Below are positions 47,301 through 55,691 of a stretch of DNA of 64,000 nucleotides, one piece after another. Each line of letters begins with the position of its first letter. Position 1 is the first letter of the stretch. The notes under the pieces were generated by a model that was not told where the DNA came from, ran no database searches, and saw only the letters and a program-made list of their open reading frames with translations. Source of the DNA: Eucalyptus grandis (lineage: Eukaryota > Streptophyta > Magnoliopsida > Myrtales > Myrtaceae); NCBI RefSeq assembly GCF_016545825.1, contig NC_052614.1:58783864-58847863 (forward strand), read 5' to 3'. The translations under genes were made by a program, and so were the position numbers.

Positions 47301-47405
47301 AAGTTTTCGATGATCTTCTTTGTATATGCAGGTCATGTATTTAGTTGGACCTAGTTTAAAAGCTCCTCCAATCAGCAACTTCCCAAACGTATATTTCCCC
47401 ATTGA
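44301..47405 (-). other. Possible upstream exons of the unrecognised gene
   Basis: Two minus-strand blocks look exon-like. At 45030-44940 YVRGFLVQGRQTEDIKSCL is followed by SRKFPAHRL and a GTGAGAT donor-like site, preceded by AG. At 46640-46485 LEFHKRENADKMGNKMDD is followed by FLILVVFEVLLDEYSLQGNQ and EWVVKLNSSTE, then a GTAGGC donor-like site. A further open frame lies at 47402-47094. They are on the same strand and upstream of copy 3, so they may be its 5' exons. The link is inference and the product is unknown. A CA/GCAC-rich microsatellite lies at about 45168-45190. Confidence 0.3.
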
Positions 47406-48867
47406 TAGCTTTTGCGGTGTCTACTCTAGGTTCTGTTAAACAATCCCCAATTCTCTTTCAGCTTCTGATGCTTTCTCCTTCCTTACTACTTCAGCCGGCC
47501 ATTGGAAGCAATTGCATGTATTCCCGTTGAAGTAATCTCTATACTTGAGAAGCTGCACTCTAAAGGGTAATAGCTGACTCCAATCACATGTTCCTTAGCA
47601 TTTTCTCTATCAAGCAGTCACTTAAGGTTCTACTAGACCAGAGTATCAAAAATATATGCCAAGTTCAGCATTTGTGATTTTCTCATTTATGCTTCTACAA
47701 CCAAGTAACTTTTTGCTTGGTCCCCCGAGGAACTCCTGAAGAGAAAAGATTATCTCTGGCTGACCTTGGATTAGGTATCTAGCTATTGCATAAAATCCTT
47801 TCATGCCCTAGAAATTAGTGATTGTGAAGGAGAAATGCACATGTCTCATTTTTTATTCATGACCTTGCAACTACGAGATGACTTCAAAGTGAGTCGGTGA
47901 GCGGTTTTATCTTCATTACGGGTTCCACTTGGAACCTGGAACTTATCTTTGGATACAAGTTCCCCATTTTTTGGAACCTGGAACCTATCCATCGGAATCT
48001 GAAAATTGGAACTTACCCTGTTACAGCTTCTAGGGTCGGTTCTAGGTTTTAATAATAATTTTTTTTTTGGTTTGATATTAGTAAATTGTTGAAGAAGATC
48101 AAAGAGGACGATCTTCCGCTTCTCCAAAAGCTTCGTGAGCAAGTGAAGAGGACCGAGATGGGCCAAGAATGCTATCGTAGAAGGAAACAAATGCATTTCT
48201 CATGATTTTCAAGAATTAGTATTACACATTGAATTTAGCTTTAGGCAAAACTAATGCAATCCAGAATGCAGCACAAAACTACTTTAGATGGAGACACATG
48301 CGTTCCTTAGAAATAATTTTTTGTTTAATTTTTTTTTATTAATTTTCGTTCTTTTCCAAATTTTTATCTTATAATATTTTCGAAAATATTTTATATTATA
48401 ATTACTCTATCAGCAGTTAACGGCCACACCAACATCTCCTCTGTATTTATAATGAAATTACCAACTCATACCAAGCATATATATAGTTTAGAAACCCAAT
48501 TGCAAAAAAAAAAAAAAAAAAAGTTTGAGGGACCTGATTAAACATTTTGCAACAGTCCGGTAACTCTCAATACCTTTATCCTTCTTTTCTTGTGCATATA
48601 ATAAGCCTCGTCAATCAACTTACACAAGGTCCACGGCCCATACAATGTACGACATTATCAAGAACTATTTCAGGAATTGCAATTTGCATTAAAATAATTT
48701 TTTACACATTGAAATATCTTGTAAAAAATTACATCGATAAGACTTTAATAACACTTCATTGATAAGAAAATTTGAAACCATCTTGGCAAAACATTTCTTA
48801 TGTGCAACATGAAAATCTAGTTTGTGACATTTTTGGAAAAAGTGGCCTTGTAGCAGCAGCAATGGAA
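47406..48867. other. Intergenic with hAT-like GGAACC-rich patch
   Basis: Around 47905-48050, GGAACCTGGAACC-type motifs recall hAT subterminal repeats of the 58616 element, but ends and target copies could not be found. A poly-A run lies at 48505-48521. No gene. Confidence 0.35.
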
Positions 48868-49445
48868 AAGTTATCAAAAAAGTATTAAATTAGTTGTACG
48901 AATGCCAATTTAATCATAAATTTTTTAATTTGGTCAATTTAGTCCTAAAATTTTTAATAATTTACTAATTTAGTCATTTCGATCAATTTTTAGTTGGAAT
49001 CACTGAATGTTGACGTTGGCCATGTCATGTAGGATGGTTAGCACCGACTTGGATAATTTTTAAAATTTTCAAAACAAAAATTGACTTTTTTATTATTCTT
49101 TTATAATTTTTTTCTTTTTTGTATTCTTTCCTTTTTCTCTTTTTTTTTTCTTTATGTGGGTAGCGACCCTCACCAACCCCTAAATGAGGGCCTACAAGCG
49201 TTTGCCCTACCCCTCGCCCATGGGCGACCCTCATCAGCCCAAGAAGAAAAAAATAATATTTAAAATACTTAGAATTCTTTTAAAAAGATTTACAAAAATT
49301 ATCCTTTTACTGGTGATTTTCAGTCAAAAGTGATAGGAACGACTATGTTGATAAATTGTCAAAATGCTTTAAATGGGCTAATTAAAATATTTAGAATTGA
49401 AATGGCATTCGTACAATAGGTTTGATTTGATACTTTTTTGGTATT
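48868..49445. mobile_element. Possible foldback/inverted-repeat element
   Basis: The left end (ATCAAAAAAGTATTAAATTAG, then TTGTACGAATGCCA) is matched in inverse orientation at the right end (TGGCATTCGTACAATAGG and GATACTTTTTTGG). A GC-richer centre (49150-49235) resembles the core style of the foldback at 1192-3018. The paralogous repeat at about 4790-4850 lacks this segment, having about 50 different bases there. No clean target duplication was found. Confidence 0.4.
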
Positions 49446-49533
49446 GCTCTTAAAGTCTCCTAGAAGTTTGTTTTCTTGCAAGGCCAATCCTCTATCTTTG
49501 TTTTCTGAATTTTTTTCTTCTTTATTTTCCTTA

Positions 49534-50412
49534 GGGAAAATGTCACAAATGGTCCCCGAACTTTCATCTAATGTTCAATTCCATCCCCGAACTTTTTGAT
49601 TTGCTCAGCTTTAGTTCCTAAACTTTCATCTAATGCTCAATTTCATCCCTGAGCTTTCAATTTGCTCAATTTGGTCACTAAACTTTTATCTAATGTTCCA
49701 TCTAGTCCCTAACTATTTGAAAATTGACCAATTTCTTTTTTTATACCAAACTATTATTTTATTAAAAAAAAAATACCAAACTGTGTTTTTTTTTGGTCGA
49801 AAATACCACATTTATGCAAAGTAATAAAGGTCAATATTTCTTTCCTTTCTCCATATTAAAAACAAATGGAAAAATGGACATTAATAATAAATAAAGGTGA
49901 ATCTTGCATTTTGATTTCTTTTTGTATATGCAAATTACTTGAATAATGTACAAAAGCCCATCAATTGATTATTTTTTTATGGACTTCACCGAAAACGGAA
50001 AAATCGATTGATGGGCTTTTGTACATTATTCAAGCGATTTGCATATATAAAAAGAAATCAAAATGCAAGATTCACCTTTTGCTTATTATTATTGTCCATT
50101 TTTCCATTTGTTTTTAATGTGGAGAAAGGAAAGAAATATTAACCTTTATTACTTTACATAAATGTGGTATTTTTTCGACCAAAATAAAACCTAGTTTGGT
50201 ATAAAAAAAAAGGGAAATTGGTCGATTTTCAAATAGTTAGGGACTAGATGAAACATTAGATGAAAGTTTAGGGACTAAATTGAGCAAATCGAAAACTTAG
50301 GGATGAAATTGAACATTAGATGAAAGTTCAGGGACTCAATTGAGCAAATCGAAAGTTCAAGGATAAAATTGAACATTAGATAAAAGTTCGAGACCATTTG
50401 TGATATTTTCCC
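49534..50412. mobile_element. Mutator-type foldback element, 9-bp target duplication
   Basis: An 879-bp near-complete palindrome. The left end GGGAAAATGTCACAAATGG matches the reverse complement of the right end GGGAAAATATCACAAATGG. The arms run 49534-49969 and 50004-50412, around a loop of about 34 bases. The 9-bp sequence TTTTCCTTA lies at both flanks (49525-49533 and 50413-50421), the length typical of Mutator-like elements. Each arm contains three subterminal direct repeats of about 60 bp, starting AACTTT(C/T)ATCTAATG at 49559, 49621 and 49681. There is no coding capacity, so mobilisation would need a transposase from elsewhere. The paralogous repeat at 4911-4930 is uninterrupted. Confidence 0.85.
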
Positions 50413-50570
50413 TTTTCCTTACGAGGACAGTCGATCCTTGCAAGAAGCTTTCCCCACTAGAATCTTGCCCGTTCATCACTTGAGTTTTTATTACATTTAA
50501 ATGGCCATGGGTCACAGCGTGTACAAGTTAAAAGTCAAGCAATGCAACGCAAATGATCCGCACAACTCGG

Positions 50571-51130
50571 AAAAACAGCCTCCGTCCCCTTTTCCCAACC
50601 AGTTGTTGTGGGTCGATTGATCTCATGTTTCCTAATCTGTATGGCCGTAGGATTTCTCTTAAATTAGCTTTACACACACGCACACTCAACTCACAAGAAA
50701 TGTATAGAGAATGAAGCATGAATGTGTATTAACTTGTGAATGAGATAGTACAACTAAGGGGGAGGGCCCCTATTTATACAAACGCGGGACTAATCTAAAC
50801 CATTGATCCCTTCCTCGATCTAATGATGGGGTTTGAATGCCATGATCATTACATAATCTGTACAATAGGATAATCAAGAGGCCTCTGGGGCCTGGGGAAG
50901 CCCAAAGGTCGTTCGTCAGAGGGAATCGAAGGGTCACCTGCCCATATATGGACTAGTAGCTCATGATTTGTGGACTTGTTCTCCCATGGATAACGGCCCG
51001 GTGCTTGGCAGCTCTGGATTATATTTGTCTATCAGGCCGGGTCCATCTCGCTCACCAACCGCCCCCGAATCTGTTCATTTACTTCGGGGGTCCACCTCCT
51101 CCCTTCACGTGTTTCGGGTCGGCTCTCTCC
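50571..51130 (-). mobile_element. Inserted segment, possible solo LTR
   Basis: This stretch is absent from the paralogous repeat at about 5070, where the sequence passes directly from the GCACAACTCGG equivalent to GATGTGATGCTAC. On the minus strand it contains GTATAAATAGGGG (near 50770), a good TATA box, followed by a CT-poor leader-like region, as in an LTR. TG/CA ends and a target duplication were not established, so both the boundaries and the element class are uncertain. Confidence 0.35.
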
Positions 51131-51608
51131 TCGGTGAGTGATGTGATGCTACGCTGTGCTAATAGGGAATACACGGTGAATTAATCCTCGATAATGCCAT
51201 CATTCAATAATCGAGCTTTTGAAAGGATCGACTAGACCAATCAAAGATTCAAAGCTGCTCCACCATCGTCGATAGCCACACATAAAGTGGAGAAGGTCAA
51301 CGAGTGATGGAGAAATGGGCCACACATATATTCATTAGGTTTGGAAAAGTTGCAAATGATAAAGATCAACAACAAATTCCACGGATGAATACAAACATTG
51401 CGTGACAGGGAAATAATTTCAAGGATGATAAATGAAAGCAGCATTGTCCAGCAACAAGCAAGTATTTCAGGTAGCTAATATGTTCACTAAGTTCAATCGG
51501 ACTATTAGCTTTGTAGAGTGGGATCCATGTGAAATCTATCATTTTTTTTAGTACCAAAATTCAATTTAGGATATATGTTACGCTCACATATAATAATTTA
51601 TTAACAAG
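51131..51608. repeat. Dispersed repeat family, copy 3' part
   Basis: Continues the family seen at 5080-5640 and 11940-12760: ATTCAATAATCGAGCTTTTGAAAG, (G)TGGAGAAGGTCAACGAGTGATGG and the (T)ACCAAAATTCAATTTAGGATATATG block. Homology stops at about 51608, where the second copia LTR begins. Confidence 0.55.
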
Positions 51609-51610
51609 AG

Positions 51611-52040
51611 TGAAGGCTTTATTTGATTTGGGCTTAAGGCCCTGTTCGCCCAAGTTGGGCCCAGAAAGCCCAGCCCACGGGAATGCGGCCCGTGGAAAGA
51701 AGGGGGTATAAAAGGGAGGAGAGAGAGAGAGAAAAACTACTGTTGGTTAATTGTACGTACGCTGTTTTTCTCTCAACGCTCTCTCCCTCTCTCCGTTTTC
51801 TCCAAAAGCGAAACACAAAAAGCAATTGAAGGAGTTTGCCTCCTCGGATCGAACAAGGCTCGATTTCTCTTCCTCCGACGGCGTCGGTGTCTAATCTGTG
51901 GCAATCAAGGTACGCTCGAATCCGTAGTGTGCTTTACGATCGGTGATACGTGTCGTTTTCTTGGGCTTCGTCTTCCGCATTGATTTAGGGGTTCGATTTA
52001 GTGTCGAATCCGGTTTTTCGGGGATCGGTCATTCCCAACA
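51611..52040 (+). repeat. 5' LTR of a second Ty1/copia element
   Basis: Ends CCCAACA directly before a perfect primer site. It contains a strong TATA box, a pyrimidine/AG-rich leader and TC-rich DNA. The start is either TGAAGGC at 51611, where repeat homology ends, or TGTTCGCC at 51643, which would give the usual TGTT...AACA ends and a 398-bp LTR. No second LTR is in the window; the rest of the element must lie in the gap or have been lost. Confidence 0.75.
51707..51713 (+). promoter_or_regulatory. TATA box of copia LTR
   Basis: TATAAAA within GGGGGTATAAAAGGG, followed by an AG-rich stretch. It is the likely core promoter of the element. Confidence 0.7.
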
Positions 52041-52041
52041 T

Positions 52042-52054
52042 TGGTATCAGAGCC
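52042..52054 (+). other. Primer binding site (initiator-Met tRNA)
   Basis: TGGTATCAGAGCC, an exact match to the common plant copia primer site, one base after the LTR end. Confidence 0.9.
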
Positions 52055-52199
52055 CTAGTTCACGTTTTCCCAATCAATTTGATGTGTTTTGATTGATTTT
52101 TCGCAAAAGGAACTTCGGCCGTACGGATCGGGGTGAGCAATCCCGACACCCGAGACTTCTTAGGCCATTTTCATGAGTTTTCAAATGTCAAAAACAAAT

Positions 52200-52830
52200 T
52201 TTGAAAGCAATGGGAGAAAGGCGACGTCGAGACGAGTCTGGAGATGTCTCGAGCGCGGCCGGGCGACGCCGCACGCGCCCACACGCGCGGCCGGGGCGCG
52301 CGTGGGCGCGACACGCCCGAAGCACTCGACGCCCGGGCGCGTGCGGCACACGCGCTGGTCGGCGAATCGGCGCGTGCTCGCCGCCGCCGGCGGCGGAGCC
52401 GGCATGCGCCGGTCCACGGACCGACGCGTGCCGACATCGCATGATGTCACCAAATGGTCAAGAATCACCGGGCCGACGTCATCGATGACGACGTCAACGA
52501 TGACGCGTCGGTTGGCCGGGCGGCGACCCGACCCGCGAACCGACACGACCCGACCCGCCGACAATGGCACGCGCGTGGCACGTGCCGACGTCTAGCGTGA
52601 CGCGCGGCCGCGCACGCGCGTGGCACGTGCGGCCGGGCCCGCCCGAACGGTCCGACCGGTCCGTCCGGGTCCGTCCGGTCCGACGGTCCGTCTGTCCGAC
52701 CGGTCCGTCCGGTCCGGCCGGTCCGACGACCGACGAGCGTTGACCAGCGATGACCGTTGACCGTTGACTTGACCGTTGACCGTTGACTTTGACTCGCTGA
52801 CCCGAAAAAAAAAAAAAAAAAAAAAAAAAG
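52200..52830 (+). other. GC-rich copia leader
   Basis: From about 52240 to 52740 the base composition jumps to a strongly GC- and CpG-rich state, with CGCGCG-type runs and a GGTCCGTCCGGTCCG-type short repeat (about 52640-52735). It is followed by the TTGAC cluster and a run of about 24 A residues (52805-52828). Long overlapping frames on both strands are a by-product of the composition. The region lies between the primer site and the first plausible gag ATG. Confidence 0.6.
52739..52795 (+). promoter_or_regulatory. Seven-fold TTGAC (W-box core) cluster
   Basis: TTGAC occurs on the plus strand at 52740, 52757, 52764, 52769, 52776, 52783 and 52789. TTGAC(C/T) is the core bound by WRKY factors. 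Much of it is a short (CCGTTGA)n repeat, so a regulatory role is only a possibility. Confidence 0.4.
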
Positions 52831-52910
52831 AAAAGAATGTGTTTCTTTTCAATTAAGTCTATGTGGATTATATGTAATCCATTATTTGTTCTGCATTTGT
52901 TGCAGGAACA

Positions 52911-52979
52911 ATGCCTCCCCGAGGTTGCGCACACCTATTCGCGCAGCTGACCGATGAACAAAAGGAAAGGTCAGTCTAA
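52911..52979 (+). CDS. Short frame after acceptor-like site in copia leader
   Basis: ATG at 52911 opens MPPRGCAHLFAQLTDEQKER and stops after 22 codons. It is preceded by TTTGTTGCAG, a good 3' splice-site look-alike. A donor-like AAGGTACGC lies near 51909 in the LTR, so a spliced leader is conceivable. This may be the damaged start of gag, with the rest hidden by the gap, but the match is too short to confirm. Confidence 0.25.
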   Translation: MPPRGCAHLFAQLTDEQKERSV

Positions 52980-53017
52980 GTTGATAGCCGAGCCGATCGA
53001 TCATCGATGGGAGAGTG

Positions 53018-53117
53018 NNNNNNNNNNNNNNNNNNNNNNNNNNNNNNNNNNNNNNNNNNNNNNNNNNNNNNNNNNNNNNNNNNNNNNNNNNNNNNNNNNN
53101 NNNNNNNNNNNNNNNNN
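53018..53117. other. Assembly gap (100 N)
   Basis: Exactly 100 unknown bases, a conventional placeholder, so the true size is unknown. Copia leader lies to the left and the FAR1-like duplicated segment to the right; most of a copia body may be missing here, or the join may be wrong. Confidence 0.98.
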
Positions 53118-53880
53118 CAACTAGGCTAATGTTGACCCTTCTAGATTTGTAGGTCATGTAGTGTGTATCAACAATAGGCATGGTATTCGATAACGAGCAA
53201 GATGCCAATGATTTTCATAATAAATTTGCTGAAGTAAAAATGGGTTCGATGAGATTTATTCGTATAATGGTTGTCTTTTACTGAGTTTTTTAGGCACATA
53301 ATGACTCTCTGGTATGCTTATTGATTTGGTATTCATATAATCTAATGTCCATTTTTTTCGTTAGTTTTCTTATTGGATTTGATGCTCTGGTTACTTAAAC
53401 TTAATTTTTAGTGTATGTTGGATCGTTAATTGAAAAGATTATGCTTTTAACATCATGTGCTGAAAAAGGAATTAAATTTGATTGGAGGTGATCAAGAAAT
53501 GAAATTCAACAGCAAGTGATGGTTTCCATATTTCAAACTCACCATTACATGCGGTTTTCACTGAAAAAACTAAATGAATAGAAGAGGCCTTCACTTGTAT
53601 TTCAGACTGAAGAGGCGCCCATAGAAAACTCTGGAGACGGGTGCGAGCAGTCTTCTTTCTGGGACACAATAGATTGGCCTATGGAAGGAGACGGTTGATC
53701 TGCATTCCAAAACCACTTGCTGGTTTTGAGTTTGCTTTAGGAAAAAATGTACAAAAAATTCGCGGAAAATAGAATTTTACCTTGACATATTGGCCTCAAG
53801 TCTCCTTCGAGAAGTACGGTTTGTAACCTTGCATTGCCTGTGGTGTGGAAACACATAAAGAATGAAGAATGTGCATATCT
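53118..53880 (+). pseudogene. FAR1-like exon segment, copy F3
   Basis: Starts abruptly after the gap. After a TTTGTAG acceptor-like site (about 53150) the frame at 53178 onward reads MVFDNEQDANDFHNKFAEV, aligning with F2 (VFKGEQDAYDFYNKY). Here the Tyr residues are replaced and the frame is lost after EV. The downstream 600 bp is collinear with 20650-21240: GATTGGAGGTGA(C/T)CAAGAAATG, CATAGAAAACTCTGGAGAC, CTTGACATATTGG, GCATTGCCTGTGG. The likely ancestral gene was a FAR1/FRS-type or Mutator-derived one. Confidence 0.5.
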
Positions 53881-54114
53881 ACTCAATCATTTCACAAGAA
53901 AATTAGATATCGAATCTGCCTAAAATAAATGAATTTGACCCATGGTCCGTCATTCTCGTTCTTTACTGCTGCTTTTTCTTTTTTCCCGTCACTTGGATAC
54001 TAGAGACATTTTTGTTTGAGAATAACATGTCCCCGCTAAACGTCCACTCAGGCAAGATTACTGCGAACCTCTCGTGGACCGGCCAAATGCACGAGCTATG
54101 CCTGTCATAAATTG
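53881..54114. other. Short intergenic stretch
   Basis: No gene or element recognised. Confidence 0.4.
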
Positions 54115-54775
54115 ACCGGAATACTAAAAGGAAGTGGAGAAGTGGGTGGAGCGGTGAAGCCTAAGCGCAATTGACGGCCGAACGGTAGAGAGGGGGCTCC
54201 GATCGAGGCAAAATCTTTAAAAAAGAAATGGTGAGGCAATGGTCGGTCATTGTTTGTGCGGGATGCATCGATCAACCTTCTCAATGACATGCACAATTTG
54301 GCTGTCAACAATTTCAGAAATCCTAATTCATTAAGGCCCTTGACACGATTGAGTTCATCATACTCTTTGATATTAAAAAACTCCAGGATCTTCAGATTTG
54401 ATAACCCACTTAATCTTTCTAGAAATTCACAGTCGTAAACATAAAATTCTTCCGATGATTCCAAAGCATCCAAAACTTTGAATTTCAAGTACGTTTGGGC
54501 AAGTTAAACAAGGAAACGTCTTAGCTTCCTAAAGATGCTTGACAAAAGGGATATTAGTCCCCTGTAATTTTCCAAATCACTCAGAGATTGTAATCCATCA
54601 TGTACCTCGATATCTTTTGTATTATTATAGCCTAGATGTTTCGAGAGATATCCAAATCTCTCAGAGATTGACAGGTGTCAATGCGTAGGCTCTCTAATGA
54701 TTCCAGTGCTCCTGGTAAACATATATTCACGAGCTTCGACAACCAGAAGTATATCTGTCGAGCGCCACGTTCCAT
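54115..54775 (-). pseudogene. TIR-NBS-LRR type leucine-rich-repeat relic
   Basis: Read from right to left. SKLVNICLPGALESLESLRI (about 54770-54690) and CQSLRDLDIS are followed by stops. Then comes a 127-codon frame from 54488: VYDCEFLERLSGLSNLKILE, FNIKEYDELNRVKGLNELGF, LKLL and CMSLRRLID. The spacing (C-x-x-L-x-x-L-x-x-L-SNL-x-x-L) matches the C-terminal LRRs of plant TNL disease-resistance proteins, where they sense effectors. At least two frames are needed, and the TIR and NB-ARC domains are absent, so this is a decayed fragment. The last 50 codons (proline/phenylalanine-rich) are probably not part of the original protein. Confidence 0.6.
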
Positions 54776-54841
54776 GACAAACTGACAATTTAACAATATT
54801 TGAATGGACGACCAAAGTAACAGGGTACAAAATCAGCACTC

Positions 54842-55130
54842 CTGCTTATTGGGCCGGGCTGAGCCTCTTGGCAGGCCCAATCTATTGTAGCTGATTGTAC
54901 AAGAATTATGGCCCAGCTCAATGGAGTTTCAGTCCTCTATGAACCGAGGAAAACCAACAAGGCCATGGATTGGGACTCTAAAGCCCACCGAGCCAACTCT
55001 CTTCCTATTAATTGGGTTTCATTTCCTTCTCAGCCTCTTTCTTTCTATCTTATGTTTAGACTTTCCAACTAATGGTGTCACTTTTGTAGGTTAGCAATGA
55101 AATCATTATCTTTTGGCAAAAATAAAAATA
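54842..55130 (+). mobile_element. 5'-truncated L1-type LINE insertion
   Basis: A 289-bp piece flanked by the 13-bp duplication AAAATCAGCACTC (54829-54841 and 55131-55143). It ends in an A-rich tail (AAAATAAAAATA) after TTTTGGC, similar to the 3' end of the full-length L1 at 39184. The frame includes AHRANSLPINWVSFPSQPL, resembling the extreme C-terminus of plant LINE RNase H domains. Strong 5' truncation is the usual outcome of target-primed reverse transcription. Confidence 0.8.
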
Positions 55131-55143
55131 AAAATCAGCACTC

Positions 55144-55691
55144 GTAACTTTGAAGTTGCGTAAACCAACACCGCAATCACTCAAGAAATATTTACATAAA
55201 AATGTATAAAAAGTTGATTGATTTCATTGATTATCAACAAAATTAATATGATACGCGGGCTGAACTATGGATATACGATAACAATAGCCAAAAGGGAGCT
55301 GCGAAGTCGAGTGTTAGCCAGAGCGGAACGAGATTTAAGCTGCGAGTTACGAAGAAAAACCATAGGCTTTGTTTCATCATATCGGCAATGTGTCCTTGTT
55401 AAATTATCTAAACAGAGACTATGCATAGCTTCCGCACAAAGTTAATCCAAGTCCTGGTTGACTTCCTCAGATGGTAAATTCCGCCTCCATTATGACTACC
55501 ATGCGAATTATTTCATATTCGAGGCTCATGCTTCTATGAAGTGGCTGGCGCAGAATTCAAAAGATTACTTAACTCATGTAGCTCCAAGAATCACTGACTA
55601 ACGAACAGCAACTCATTAATAAATGACTCACGGTGTTCCACAAATTTAATGGATTTCCAATGTCAACTAAACAAGAAAATGTTATAAAGGG
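55144..55691 (+). other. Intergenic; relic upstream region of an ankyrin gene
   Basis: About 55580-55691 (ATTTCCAATGTCAACTAAACA and neighbours) matches the DNA just before the ankyrin starts P1-P3. The following exon is not here: LTR-like unit A begins at 55692. The 75-codon frame at 55218-55445 has no recognisable domain. Confidence 0.4.

Noticed and set aside
47094..47402. 102-codon minus-strand frame
   Set aside because: No domain, no paralogue in the window and no convincing splice context; only mentioned as part of a possible upstream region.
52171..52595. Several long overlapping frames on both strands in the GC-rich leader
   Set aside because: Very high GC removes stop codons in all frames. 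The frames overlap on both strands, lack domains, and lie between a copia primer site and the putative gag start.
52882..53208. A 108-codon minus-strand frame spanning the assembly gap
   Set aside because: It reads through 100 unknown bases, so its continuity is an artefact.
54250..54438. Plus-strand 62-codon frame opposite the LRR relic
   Set aside because: Antisense shadow of the leucine-rich-repeat frame.
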